DNA from: Cornus controversa
Taxonomy: Eukaryota; Streptophyta; Magnoliopsida; Cornales; Cornaceae
Direction of reading: 5' to 3'
DNA: 64,000 nt
Assembly: GCA_026545225.1 (NCBI GenBank)
Contig: CM048846.1
Location: forward strand, 50,708,270 to 50,772,269
In this document: positions 44,730 through 56,700 of the stretch, piece by piece
Position numbering within the stretch: position 1 is the first letter of the stretch
How the letters are laid out: the number at the start of each line of letters is the position of its first letter
Program-made: the position numbers and the translations under genes
Notes under the pieces: generated by a model
Databases searched by the model: none
What the model was told of the DNA's origin: nothing
Seen by the model: only the letters and a program-made list of their open reading frames with translations

Positions 44730-46125
44730 TTTTATGATTTTAAATGTTGTTTTCTAATAATGTAAACATTTAATGTAATAGTTTTACGGCATAGATGTAA
44801 AACTTTTGCTGTATTGTGTTATAATTTTAATGCACAAAATGTAAAGCAGATTACTATTTTTTTTGGTAATGGTTGAATCAACATTATTGATTGATGAGAG
44901 TAGACCTTCTTCTGTTAGCACTGGTGAGAGTTTACGTGACATTTGAAAAGAGTGAGGAATTCAATTCCTTGGTAACACAAGAATGATTATGCATTGAAGA
45001 TAAAAGTAAAAGTTACACACTGTTACCAGGTGAACTCAAATGCCCAGCTTTCTTTCAATTCAAACCATAAATGATTCACACAACAGAAGATTTATTGTGA
45101 TTCACTTTCATGTTGACACTCAAACCTTATGTATTGGTTTATGCTTTCGAATTGTCATTTTCTAATAATGTAAAACTTTAACTATACTGTGTAAACATTT
45201 TTTTTCATGGATGTAAAATTTTTACTGCACAAAACCTTGAGCATTGCTTTATGATTATCATTTTCTAACAATGTATAACTTTAACTGCATTGTGTAATAG
45301 TTGTACTGCATTGTGCTATAATTTTACTGTACAAAACCTAGGGCATTGCTTTATAATTTTGAATTGTCATTTTCTAACAATGTAAAACTTTAACTGCACT
45401 ATGTAATAGTTTTACTGCATAGATGTAAAATTTTTACTACATTGTGTTATAATTTTACTGCACACATGGTATTTTGTTAGAGTTTTTCCTACATTATTGA
45501 GTGACGAGAGCATACCTTCTTGTGTTAGCATTGGTGAGAGTTTACTTGACATTTGAAAAAAGTAAGGAATCTGATTCTTTTGGTAACCCGAGAATGACTA
45601 TACATTGAAGATAAAAGTAAAAGTAACACACATTGTTATCACGTGAACTCAAATGTCCAACTTTCTTTCATTTCAAACCGTAAATGATTCACAAGCAGAA
45701 GATCTAATTAGGATTCACCTTCATATTGGAATTTAAACCTTAGGCATTACTTTATGATTTTGAATTGTCATTTTCTAACAATGTAAAACTTTAACTATAC
45801 TGTGTAAAAATTTTATAGCATGGTGTTGTAATTTTATTGTACAAAACCTTGGGCATTACTTCATGTTTCGATTTGTCATTTTTTAACAATGTAAAACTTT
45901 AACTGTAATGTGTAATAGTTTTACTGCATGGATATAAAACTTTTATTAGACCTGCACAAAACCTTAAGTAGGGTACCATGTTTTTTGTAAGAGTTTTTCC
46001 TTCATTATTGAGTAATGAGAGCAGACGTTCTTGTCAACATTGGTGAGAGTTTTCTAGACATTTGAAAAGAGTGAGGAATTTTATTCCTTTGGTAACCCAA
46101 TAATGATTACACATTGAAGAAGAGG
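44730..46125. repeat. Higher-order tandem repeat
   Basis: Large units are marked by ACATTATTGA...GATGAGAG and GGTGAGAGTTTA..TGACATTTGAAAA..GTGAGGAAT at 44881, 45491 and 46002 (periods 610 and 511). Inside them a smaller motif, CATTTTCTAACAATGTAAAA then CTTTAACTGCA..GTGTAATAGTTTTACTGCAT, recurs at least six times. There is no coding capacity. Confidence 0.85.
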
Positions 46126-46383
46126 GCTTGATTGGTGGTGGATAAAGCTCCATGAAAAGAAAGAGAGAGGGGAAAATTATGAGGTATGTTAGCGTGCCAG
46201 TTGTTGCAAGTTATTGCCACTTGTCGCCGGAGAAAAAGGCTCCATCGGTTGCAGAGGTTGTAAATATTAGAATCATAATATTTACATGGTTCGGCAACTT
46301 TGGCCTACGTCCATGCCTCAAGAGCTCATCTTGAGGTATCCACTATAGAGCCTTCCTTATAGGTGGAAAACAAACCATACACT

Positions 46384-46545
46384 TGCCAAGTGAATCACTT
46401 GGACTTCTTTGCTCAATGAAAACCTCACCAAGACTTCTTTTCCAAGCTCATGACTTGGGCTTCCTTGCTCAATGAGCACCTCACCAAGACTTCTTTGCCA
46501 AGCTTATGACTTGGGTTTCATTACCAAGTGTATCACTTGGTTTTC
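46384..46545. repeat. CACTTGG/CTTCTTTGC tandem repeat
   Basis: Units of about 68 bp contain ATGACTTGGGCTTCCTTGCT, CAATGA(A/G)(A/C)ACCTCACCAAG and ACTTCTTTTCCAAG, about 2.5 copies. Confidence 0.8.
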
Positions 46546-46924
46546 CTCTCAAAGGTAGATAAGTAGTTTGATTACAATGAAGAGTATCCCTCAATGGATA
46601 GATATACAAATAATAGATCACATACCTAGAGTTACAATTAATGAATCAATATGAAAGCTCAACTCAAGAATGATGAATAACCACAAGAATGAATAATTAA
46701 GCTATATGTGGTGTTTACCTCTATAGAATATGAAATCTAAGCATAGAGGTGAATTCTACCAATAAGATATGATCATGAAGGGTTATGGTAGACTTTCTTG
46801 TTTGAAAAATACACATACAAGGTGTATTTATAGCCCCTTTAAGAAATATGGCCGTTTTATAGCTGTTGGGAGTTGTTGGGTGCATTAAATGCACTAAACT
46901 AGCCGTTAGATTTAGATACAACAT

Positions 46925-47150
46925 GTTTAAGGCGACTCAAAGTGAGTTTGAGACGTCTCATAAACTTTGAGGTGGCTCAAAGTGCTGTTTGAGGTGCCTC
47001 AAAAATTTTGAGGTGGCTCGAAATGAAGTTTGAGGTGGCTCAAAGTGAAGTTTGAGGCGCCTCAAAAAGCATTCTCTAATGCTCTGTTTTCTTTTGTAAA
47101 TTTGAGGTGACTCAAACTCAAGTTTGAGGCGCCTCAAAGTCCTTTAACCT
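46925..47150. repeat. TTTGAGG(T/C)GGCTCAAA array with GAGGCGCCTC palindromes
   Basis: About eight units of 25-30 bp read TTTGAGGTGGCTCAAAGTGA with variants GAGACGTCTC, GAGGTGCCTC and GAGGCGCCTC. Every unit core is a palindrome or a near-palindrome. Confidence 0.85.
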
Positions 47151-47629
47151 TTAAAGAGTCAGATTTCAAAGTAAAGGTTAGGACTTATGAGCATGTATGG
47201 TCTTAGGATGTCAATATGTAAAGATCAATACTTTTTTCATTAATTTTAGTGACAAAAAAATGATATGAATATGAATGCACGGTCCTATCATAGAAATGAG
47301 TTCTTCAAAAGATGTGACATGCTTAAACCAACTCAAGTCAATAAATCCCTTATGAATCAATTTGATCCAAGTATTATTGCTCTAATTAATAGAGACTATT
47401 ACAAATGATATGAGTGAAATACATGGTCCTAGTTATGACTTAATAATTGAGTTCTTCCAAAGCTTATGAAAACTTGAACTAACTTAACTATAGTAAAGGC
47501 CTCATGATATTATAAATGAAGTTTATGGCTTATTGCTTATGCTCTAAAGACTTATGAATGATATGCATTGATCTTAGAGCTTTCATGTGAGTACATCAAA
47601 GTAACTAATAAATATAAGCACTTACCCAA

Positions 47630-47873
47630 GACTAGCCTACTCAAGTCTTTTTATCTTCAAATCTTAAGCTCTTGGGTTCCTTAATCATGTAGCTTGAATT
47701 CGCTTCAACTAGCCTACCCAAGTCTTTTGATATTCAAATCTTTAAGCTATTGGGTTCCTTCATCATGTGGCTTGAATTTGCTTCAACTAGCCTACCCAAG
47801 TCTTTTGATCTTCAAATCTTTAAGATCTTGGGTTCCTTCATCATGTGGCTTGAATTCACTTCAACTTCGCCAT
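47630..47873. repeat. 79-bp tandem repeat, three copies
   Basis: Copies begin ACTAGCCTACCCAAGTCTTT at about 47630, 47708 and 47787 and contain CTTCAAATCTTTAAG, CTTGGGTTCCTTCATCATGT and GGCTTGAATTCGCTTCA. The small ORF here is just the repeat read in one frame. Confidence 0.9.
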
Positions 47874-48080
47874 TGATCTTGATTATTGATCTTTGTGTTC
47901 TTTGATCATGTGACTTTATATGTCTTCTTATAAGTCCCTTTGAATTGCAAAGCCTTTAAGATAATTGAGATAATTTAATACTTTGTAAAATGAACACTCA
48001 AGTAAACTTATTAGATATACACTACAATAGATTGTTATAATCAAAATCACCCAATTAACCTTTGGTTGAAACCTTGAAGT

Positions 48081-49400
48081 CAACAGAAAGGTTTATGAAA
48101 AATCGAATGGACCGAAGTTGGAATCCGGGGTGTTAAATCGGATGACCCATAATAGGAGTCCGAGTCTTTAATGAAAAGCTTGTGTTGAACCAGATGGCCC
48201 ATAATCGGAGTTCAGATTCTCGTATGTGTGTGGAACATAGAAGAGGTGCATGACATGATTCTTATATCCATGGTTTGATTATGAACTATGTGAATTTGAC
48301 TATGGACGACATGATCCCTTTTTACATGTTTTCCTTCCCTTGTATGTTGTGTTCACGGAACTTCAGGGAGTGTGCTTTATGTATTTCTACTGAGCAAGTA
48401 CGAGCTCAATCCCCTATGTATAAATCATTTTCCCTAATGGCAAGGAAGTGGCGGAGTCCCATCAACCATGAGTTGGCCTACGGAGTTTGATGGACATTTT
48501 TGGTCATTTTGTGATGCATGTCTCATATGTGGGAATTTATGCACTTTATAGATGTAATAATGTTTACATTGAAAAATATATGTAATATGATACTTACGTT
48601 ATGAATGGAAGTACATTTAGAATTTTGAATCGATGTTCTACAACCTTATGTTTTGAATATGCGTATGAAGAGGATTTGGTTATCGAATGCATGGATTGAT
48701 GATTCTAACGAATGATGACCATAAGGTGATTTAAATGATGTTTCTAAGTCTTTTATTATGTTGAGATATTATTTGTATTGTCTTGGAAAATGTGAGAACT
48801 TATATAGGTTGAGAAATGTACTTGAGGTCTTAATTGAGAATTTCTGCCTTGGAGTTTACGATGGATCGTAAGCTAGAATACGATGAATCGTATAGTTGAG
48901 TCAAATTGAGAAATTTGAAGTTATTTTTTTCGAGACTTACGATACTTGTTACAATAGATGTACGATTAATCGTAGAATTATGATGAATCGTAATATCCAT
49001 TACGATCAATCGTAATGTCTTGTAGTTGAAATGTGTTCATTAGGTGGACTATTTTGATTGACTACCTAATGAAGGGCCCATTAGCGGGGATTGCTTAGGA
49101 GATGATTTTGTGTTAAAACATGAGTATGCTTCCACTAAGATAAAATTAAAACTTTGATGTTGAGTAATCTTGATTGATATTTTAGGTTAGAACTTGATGT
49201 GTAAAAGATTAGCTTCTGTGTGGTTAACCTCGATGGTCCGAAATTGGAATCGAGGAGTGACAAATTGGTATCCAAATGGTAGATAAAAGGTCATGTGATG
49301 ATGACCGTATGATAAACGTAACACCTCAACTCTGGGGTTCGGGCTCAGACTGGGGGATTTCATTAGTTCAAATTTTGGAGCGTGACATATATTTTATAAT
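48081..49400. mobile_element. Gypsy-type LTR fragment with palindrome cluster
   Basis: Words such as CCGAAGTTGGAATCCGGG, GATGGCCCATAATCGGAGTT and GAGTTGGCCTACGGAGTTTG resemble the CCTCGGAG repeats of chromovirus LTRs (compare 26370-26710). A cluster of TACGAT..ATCGTA palindromes occurs at 48856-49016. Borders unresolved. Confidence 0.4.
48856..49016. repeat. Five TTACGAT-NN-ATCGTAA palindromes
   Basis: TTACGATGGATCGTAA (48856), ATACGATGAATCGTAT (48878), TACGATTAATCGTA (48961), ATTATGATGAATCGTAAT (48977, one mismatch) and ATTACGATCAATCGTAAT (48999). Four are perfect inverted repeats. Confidence 0.9.
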
Positions 49401-51470
49401 TGTAATAACTTAGTCGTTGAATAAAACTGGTCGTTTACAACCATTGAATAAAACTAGCAATTATAAGATATTTTATAATGTATTATTGTTGTTTATTTTA
49501 TAAATTAATTAATTTGACCTGTTGGGTGGAGTATGCCAAAATACCATATGCCAATTTGCCTCATCATACCTCAAATATTTTGAGGTATGAAATTTGAAGC
49601 ATCGGTTGGAGATTCACTAAGCTATTAAGCAGATCACTAAGAAAAAAATATTAGGGTGCTTAGGCTTTTCCAACTACTTCATTTATTAGTTATATATATA
49701 TATTTTAACTAAAAACAAATTATAAGTTTATTAAAGACGCTTAGGAAAATATTAATTCAAGTCATTACAAAAGCCTTGAACTCAAGTTCCCCTTTCACTT
49801 GGACTAGTTTTACCATTGTATTAAATTCGGGCCACCGAAGTTGTCTGATCGTTAGTTCAAATTTTTGAACTCTCAAATTTTCATCTTGCAATCATAAAAT
49901 TCTTAAATTGATGATTCCATCAGGAAATTCAATTCATTTTATTCAAAACTCTATTCCAATAGGGTTAATTTCACCATTGGATCATCAATGGAACTTCGAG
50001 GACCATCCAATCGTGATAAGTACTAAGGAGTTCAAGTGAAGTCCAATTTTTGGTGTTATTTTCTAATTAAGACTTGATTTTCTAGACTCTAATTGGTACT
50101 AGACCTCTATAAATACCTCACTCCTCCATCCAACAAAAGAGGACACATGTTGACATCTTTTCCAATCTCAAAGGGTCTCAAGCCTCGTCTCATATTTCAG
50201 GATTAGATTACAATCCTCAACCTCTAAAAGTTCTAATTGAAACTAGTATATCTGATAAGGGAAAGCTTCTAATCTTTAATATTGTTTAAAAAGATCCAAT
50301 ATTTGACTTCTAAACTCTATTTTTCTCCTTACTCTCTTCTTCTGTAGATGCATTCATAGGATTTTTCTTTTGATTTTTTGATTTTCTCTCTTTTTTCATA
50401 AGCCCATGTTTATATGCAAGCATCCTTACTTGCTAATCTTTCTGCGGTAGGTTGAAATGTTGCCAAGTCTCACATGCATTAACACAGGGACTGTGACATT
50501 AATAGTCTGATTTGTGTTGGAAAACATAATAATAAATCAATTTAGCATGTTAAAAAATTCATAAAATAAGAAAAAAACTATGCCGAAATTATGTTAAAAT
50601 TGGTGTAGACATAAGCATAGGCTCAAACCATGATTTTAATGAATTTGATATAATTGTCAGCATGTTTTACGTTAATTTAATTACTAGAATCATACACTTT
50701 TAGGTCCCATTCACTAGACTTAGTTTTAGAACAATGCCATTATTTTTCTGAAATTCCGATAGAACTCGAAAATTGACATTTTTGTGTATTTGTCAAAATT
50801 ATGTTTTCAAATAGTTTTTATGGACAACTAAAAAAAAAATAGTTTTATGGAGTTTTTTAAAATAAAAATCAATTCTGGGATGCATTTTAATTCTCATAAA
50901 TGTCCTATAAATTTCTTTTTGAAAAATTATATTTTTGGCCAAAAAAATGTCAAAATTGTAAATTTTGAAATTTGGTTAAAACAGTAAGTTTCAAAAACAT
51001 ACTGTTTTAATCAAATTTTCAGTTATTTTTCAACTTATTATTATTTTTTTTCTTCTCAAATCATGTTTTCATCGTCCCAAAAAGGTATTTCAATCTTGGG
51101 TTTAATATGTGTTTTGCCCGAATTATGACGGTGTCACCGTTTTGCATAATTTTAGGTAGTCTTTAATCTCTTAGGGTCAAACCACATATTTTCATCATAA
51201 TTCACCATTTTAGGTTCATTTACATTTTACAAATTCACAAAAAAATAATTTCATCACAATCATATGTCCGTATGATAAGCCGAAATGATGCCGAAAATCT
51301 GAAAGGGCCCTCTTCCAAAAATCCTATTTTCAAAATTCTTCCAAAATCAATCACTTTTCAATAATTTTCAGCACTTTTAAATCTTATTTTGATTCTAAAA
51401 ATTCATTCTTCTGGTCTATTTAAATTCATAAATTTTGACTGAAAAATAAGAATTTTGTTAGTGTTGGCCC
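49401..51470. other. Unassigned sequence, possibly LTR-derived, with a TATA-like box
   Basis: CCTCTATAAATACCTC at about 50106 is a good plant TATA box, followed by a CT-rich leader-like region near 50280-50400 and a long A/T-rich stretch lacking ORFs. This layout would fit the U3-R-U5 of a long LTR, but no matching second copy lies in the window. Confidence 0.3.
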
Positions 51471-51650
51471 ACCCTGTTTAAATATTGTTCGTTTTGCACA
51501 CTCTCCTCTCGGTCTTCTAGGCGATGTGGGATGTCATAATCATCTCCTCTTGGAATCCAACGTCTTCGCTGGTGTGACCGTTATGGACTTGTGCACACTC
51601 TTCCATTTTCGACTAGGAATTGACTCTTATACCATTTGTCACAATTCGTC
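51471..51650 (-). mobile_element. Minus-strand retrotransposon leader with primer-binding site
   Basis: GACTCTTATACCATTTGTCACA at 51622-51643 is the reverse complement of TGTGACAAA joined to TGGTATAAGAGTC, i.e. an LTR end followed by a tRNA-Met primer-binding site. GATGTGGGATGTCATAATCA and CTCCTCTTGGAATCC to the left are words of the leader found in this common plant TRIM/LTR class. The LTR should extend rightwards from about 51637; its far end was not found. Confidence 0.5.
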
Positions 51651-52484
51651 CACCTTATGTATATATTTTTTGACATAGGTTGCTACTCTGCGGAAATTCT
51701 GTCAAAAGCTTTTTAATGCATTGTAAATTATGCACCATTTTCCAAACTTTGAAAATTTTCTTAAATTTTTTTAAGTTCATAAATGTTTTCACATCACTTT
51801 TACACTCAAATCATTCTTTTTAAATAATTCTAAGACACATTTTTCAAATAAAACTCTGCCAAAATTGAGATAGGTACTCCTAGATAAAAACATATATTTT
51901 TTTCCGAATCATGTTGGATCTTATTCTTTCCATTTAATGGAAGTTATATGTAGGCAGCTTGAGGCCACCCTTCGGTCCAATTCCATCAATAAATCACATT
52001 AGGGTTGTTCAATTTCGAGTTAGTATTAGTTGCATATACATCATTTATATTTAACATTTAGGTCATTCATGAATGAATTAGTTCAAGCCATCATTCTACC
52101 CAAGTCAAATCTTAGGATAATATATCACATGCATTGTGGTTAGGAAACATGAGATTAGGCCTTCACAATAGGTCTAATTTCATGTTAACTAATGATTAAA
52201 GTAATGAAAATTTTCATGCTACATACACTAACATACTTACACTTAGAGAATGACATGAAATCTTATCGATCATGCATAAGTATAGATACATGGGGTGCCT
52301 AACAAATTTTTTTTATTTATAATTATGTCAAATTCTGAGAAAGGTGAATGTAAATTACCCAAAACATTTTCAACGACTGAAATATTATTTTTGTTTTTAA
52401 AAGTTTAAAAACAAAAGTTAGAAAACAGATTTATGGAAAATATAATGAAAAGTGAAGGGATTGAAAAAAAAGATTCAAAGAATT
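51651..52484. other. AT-rich sequence, possibly the LTR of the element to the left
   Basis: Contains the small inverted pair CATGAGATTAGGCC and AGGTCTAATTTCATG at about 52149-52184. No gene seen. Confidence 0.35.
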
Positions 52485-52620
52485 CAGTTGCATGGAACTG
52501 GAGCCTTAGAATTGGAATTGGTGGAATTGGAGAAAATTTTGTTTATAAAATTTTTTCAACCATGAACAAAATTTTCTCCGATTTCACTAATTCAAATTCC
52601 AAGACTGCAATTCCATTCAG
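52485..52620. repeat. Near-complete foldback hairpin (about 57-nt arms)
   Basis: The left arm (CATGGAACTGGAGCCTTAGA, ATTGGAATTGGTGGAATTGG, AGAAAATTTTGTTTAT) pairs with the right arm (ATGAACAAAATTTTCTCCGA, TTTCACTAATTCAAATTCCA, AGACTGCAATTCCATTC) with scattered mismatches and a loop of about 15-20 bases. It is either a miniature foldback element or a small-RNA-type hairpin. Confidence 0.8.
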
Positions 52621-53773
52621 ATGAACATAAAGAGAAAAAATAATAATAACAATTAGAGAATAGAAGAACATGAAGCTTCTGAAAGCAAAATGAACACATG
52701 AAACTATTTATAACTCCATCTGTGTATGTGTGTGTGTGTGTGTGAATGTAGTTCTTCTAAATCCGGTACAGATTGTTTTGAAACCATTTTAATAGGCAAT
52801 GCTTATATTGCTCAATGTAGATTGTTGTTTTGTAGTAAGTTTTAGTTGGAATAGTTTGGTTTCCATCATTATCCTTTTTACAATTGCCTTAAAAAGCCAG
52901 AAAACTTGGTGATAATCTTCCTTTTTGACAAGGAGCCAAATAATAGCATGAGGTCTCGATCTGTGTCTATGTCTATGTTTGTTGGCATAAACCGTGGCTA
53001 AAACTCTTCATAGCTTACCACTTTTGTCACGCTTCAACAAAGAGAGGGAGAAAAAATCCCCACCTAATAACCTCTTTTTCCTCTTCTTTTATTTTCTCTC
53101 TCTCTCTCTTCTCCCTTTTTTCTTTCTCTCCTACCAAACAAGACAGACTTTCTCTTATCTTTCGTCTTTTACATGCTTTCAATTTCCTTTTCATTTTTCC
53201 CTCCATCTTTCTGGCCACCAATAGAAAGTTCGAAACAATTGAAATTTTAAATAAAATAAAATAAAATTTGATGCAGTTATTAATTCATAATCTGACATGT
53301 ACAGAATGAAAACTTCATTATGAGAATTTTTATGAAAGTCTTTCATTTGGTTCTCTTCGATTTTTTTTCCCATCAATGTATTCTAATTTTTTACCTAATT
53401 TCAACTTCTCATAAAAAGAAAAAAACACCTTGGTTATATTTCATTTCGCCATCAAGTTTATCAATGAGCATAAAGATATACCTCGTGGGATTGAGTTTGC
53501 TTGAACTTTCCGGAAAAAAAATAATAATTAAATTTTACTTTCCCTTTTTCTGTTTTTTTTCTCTTTTTTTCTATAGTATTCTCTTCACTTTCCGGGAAAA
53601 AAGAAAAGAAGAAGAAAAAGAACATAACTAAATTTTACTTCCCTTTTTTCTCTTATTTTATTTTCTCCGGTATTCTCTTCTATCACTTTCCCTTATTCCA
53701 AACTCTTTGCAAAGAAGGTTGGCATCGCAGAAATGAATAAACGTTAATGATATATAGTCCGAATCGTTAGATG
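52621..53773. other. Intergenic sequence with CT-rich tracts
   Basis: (TG)n at about 52723-52743; CT-rich stretches at 53075-53215 and 53535-53700 give low-complexity ORFs on both strands. A stretch TCTTTCTCTT/TTTTACTTTCCCTTTTTCT repeats at about 53530 and 53632. Confidence 0.5.
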
Positions 53774-54543
53774 CTATAGCGGTGTCAGACACTTTTTGGA
53801 CACGTGTCGTCCACTCTTTAGAAATGTCCTGAATTTTTTTTTTTGTTAGACACATTGAGAACACGGATAGGACATGTATGGGACACAGCAGGGTATATTT
53901 TGTAAATTTTAAAAGTACAAAAAACTACTCTATTTTTTCAAAGTTGCAAAAAAGACCCCTGAATCATTTTTTTGAGCATTTCAATCCCTCATGTTCTAAA
54001 AGTTGACAACTTGAACCCCTGAAAGAACTACAATGACATATATACCCTTTAATATGACCGTTATGCCCTTTTCTCTACAAATATAGTGTTTTCTAAATAA
54101 AAAAATAAAAAATCTGTTAGATAAAATTCCTAAATAATAAGTTTAGAAACAAAAAAAAAATTTAAAAGGCCAATAGAAATTTGTTTAACACAGAAAGCCA
54201 TGTTGTGTTGTTTGGTATTTTATATTTAAATTTATTTGTTTGTTATTAGAAAAATGAGTTACGTGCAAAGTTCTAGTAGTGAGTTTGAACCCAATGACAC
54301 CAACCCTTTTTGAGATACATTAATTGTTTAATAATGAATTTAAGTATTTGTGTAAATTAGTCTTTCTTTTATTGTTAGATTTATGGTATTGTGAATATTT
54401 GTTAACTTGTTGAATATTATATATTAATATATTATATTATTATTTCATAATCGTATCCCAACCGTGTCTGTATCCTATTTTTTTAAAATTTGTCGTGTCG
54501 CCGTGTTCATGTTATACCCTCGTCTCGTGTCCATGCTTCGTAG
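53774..54543. mobile_element. hAT-like family E, second copy (inverted relative to 27449)
   Basis: The right end (reverse complement CTACGAAGCATGGACACGAG) corresponds to CTAAAAAGTACGGACACGGG of the 27449 element. The inner blocks ACAC(A)GACACGGCGA.ACGA, TTTTTAAAAAAATAGG and ATAATAATATAATATATTAA are matched in inverted order at 54420-54530. The left end CTATAGCGGTGTCAGACACT is more decayed. Flanks GTTAGATG and GTTGAAAC agree at only half the positions. A possible inner insertion (TACAAAAAACTACTC..., 53915-54060) enlarges it. Confidence 0.65.
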
Positions 54544-55610
54544 GTTGAAACCGAACACTCCTCTTGTTTGGTAGGAGTAATTCAACTTGTAATTTTCATA
54601 GAATAATGATTTCTCTTCAACAGAAAACTTGGGCCGGACCGAGTCCATTTACATAAGGTACAATTACTTCACACGTGGGCCATATATTACCAGAAGCCTA
54701 AAGAAAATCAAATAACCCGAAAAACTACCCACTACCAATACGTGCATAAAAAGTTTTTAGCATAAGAAAAAAAAGAAGTGCATTTCTCAAAAAAGAGTTG
54801 TATCATCCATCATCTTCGGTATAAGAAAATGCCATGAATTTATATTTATATCTCCACATATATATATATATATATATATATTCTTCACACTAGCTCACAC
54901 AAAACCATTGAGTTTCGTGTCAATGACAAAACCCTCGAAATTATGTCTTACATTAGCTCACACAAAACCATTGAGTTTTGAGTCAATGAAAAAGCCCTCG
55001 AAATCATGTCTATATATATATATATATAGTATATAGATTATAGACCGAGTGTATATAGACTATGTACACATATATTTAAATATAGAGTATATAAGAGTCT
55101 AAATCTATACATGTATATATTGGAGATGGAGAATGAAGAAAAAAAGGAGTTAGATGGAGTGAGATTCTAGTCTAAAGAGAGATTTTACATGTGAGAAGGA
55201 TACCAAGAGAAAATAAGAAGTTAGATGGATGACATTTTGGTCATTAACAAAAGTGCACTCAGTCTTGGTGGTGTATTGGTAATTAGTTTTGATTGTGAGA
55301 GTGTTTTTGTAGTTATATGATGCTTGTTGGGCTTTAGGTAATATATGGCCCATGTGTTGGTAATCAAGTAAAATTGTCCCTTTCTCCAAGGAACATCCCA
55401 CAAAAGGCCACCAATCCATAGAGTTGGAAACAACACATGAATACCATATTCAAATCTGGGAGGAGGACCACAAACTGATGAGCACATGCACGTGTGCTGC
55501 AGGTACCAAACACAATTAATGTCCACATTAACCATAGAATTCACTGTTGGCATGAATGCATCATTCCCCATATCTTTGAATGAGATTGATCACAAGTCTG
55601 GCATCTATAC

Positions 55611-55643
<33 letters not shown>

Positions 55644-55899
55644 GTCTCTGTGTCAATGGGCAGGTGTAAATTGATTAGGACCACAATAAGTATACAATAA
55701 AAGAAGCTCCTGCAAGATTTCAATTTCCAGGATTTCCCAATATGAAGCCCATCTACTACCATCTATCCTCAGCAATTAAAATGCTGTTGAGTTGATGATG
55801 GCAGGCACTAAAATTATTTGATACCCATGTACCAGTACCAAAGCTTGATATAGTAAAATGCAATAATATGAAATTTGGTTACATTTATGACCTTAAAAC
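54544..55899. other. Intergenic sequence with a 63-bp duplication and TA tracts
   Basis: TAGCTCACACAAAACCATTG with AGTCAATGA.AAA.CCCTCG is duplicated at 54891 and 54954. (TA)n at about 54857-54882, 55013-55028 and 55607-55642. ORFs at 55150-55571 (minus) show no family resemblance. Confidence 0.5.
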
Positions 55900-56700
55900 A
55901 ATTGCTTCACATATTATCCTTATGCACTAAAGGAACTCCAACATCTGAAAGATCAGTATCATCCTCATCAACATTATCAAAGGCTGAGAAAGCATTCTGA
56001 GTTGCAACAGGCAAACGATTAAGTTGGGAGATCACATTAGTAGTATCCTGCTGTCCAGAAATCTCCTCATCAAGAACTAGTTTGCCATTAACCTTAACAA
56101 CCCACTTCTAAACACTTTTCTTTTTTGATTAAACTAATGTTTCTTGGGACAATTAGAGTACAGACTTATGGCCTCCATTCATATTCAAAAGAAACTGTAC
56201 AATCAGTCCCATGTAAGATGTTTACCATGGATTCTGGAAGATCTTCATGAACAACTTCGACCATGACTCTCACATACTGACCTCTATCACAACTCAAAAG
56301 CAATATCATCAAGGAAGAGACGCCTGGAAAACCGAGAACAAACCTTTGAGACAGAAGTCCTAGTGCGACAATGAATGGGAAGGTTTTGGATATTCAACCA
56401 AAATCGGCACTGACCCTACAAGTCCTTGTCAAGATTAACATTCTTGTTCCACCGTTTAAGGATAATAGGGTGTCCTTCAAATGTGTGAACACACTGCAAC
56501 ACATGTTCCATATCCGTCAAAGATTCAAATTTGACCATGAAGAAACTGTCTTTGAGATAAACAAGTTTGAAGTCTTTGCACCATCTTCGTTCAATGAAGG
56601 TTTTAAAGAATGGATAAAAAGGCTTCTTGCTCATCACTTAACCAATGACAGAGTTATTCCAATACTCAATCTCATCAGCAACATCTTAGAATCATGAAGG
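55900..56700 (-). pseudogene. LINE ORF1-like relic with DUF4283 domain
   Basis: On the minus strand, KPFYPFFKTFIERRW, then FKLVYLKDSFFMVKFESLTD, then EGHPIILKRWNKNVNLDKDL (56637-56416) follows the plant DUF4283 pattern found in ORF1 of L1-like LINEs. A later frame (about 56300-56180) gives GQYVRVMVEV and FEYEWRP, the linker that normally precedes the CCHC zinc knuckle. Frameshifts and stops break it, and the zinc knuckle and ORF2 are missing. Upstream (to 56880) the residue is unrecognisable. Confidence 0.65.

Larger units (their letters stand above)
46230..48080. mobile_element. LTR-like sequence, probably copia-type, dense in minisatellites
   Basis: ATATTTACATGGTTCGGCAA and TTTGGCCTACGTCCATGCC at about 46279-46318 are words common in plant copia LTRs. 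The stretch holds three separate arrays (46384-46545, 46925-47150, 47630-47866) and no coding region or primer-binding site. Borders are not resolved, and the type is inference. Confidence 0.4.

Noticed and set aside
47694-47876. 60-residue repetitive ORF
   Set aside because: It is the 79-bp tandem repeat read in frame, not a gene.
52994-53631. Ser/Leu/Phe-rich ORFs and their Lys/Glu-rich antisense partners
   Set aside because: Low-complexity CT-rich DNA; composition explains them.
55150-55762. Three overlapping minus-strand ORFs up to 116 codons
   Set aside because: No recognisable domain, mixed frames, and a TA tract inside one of them.
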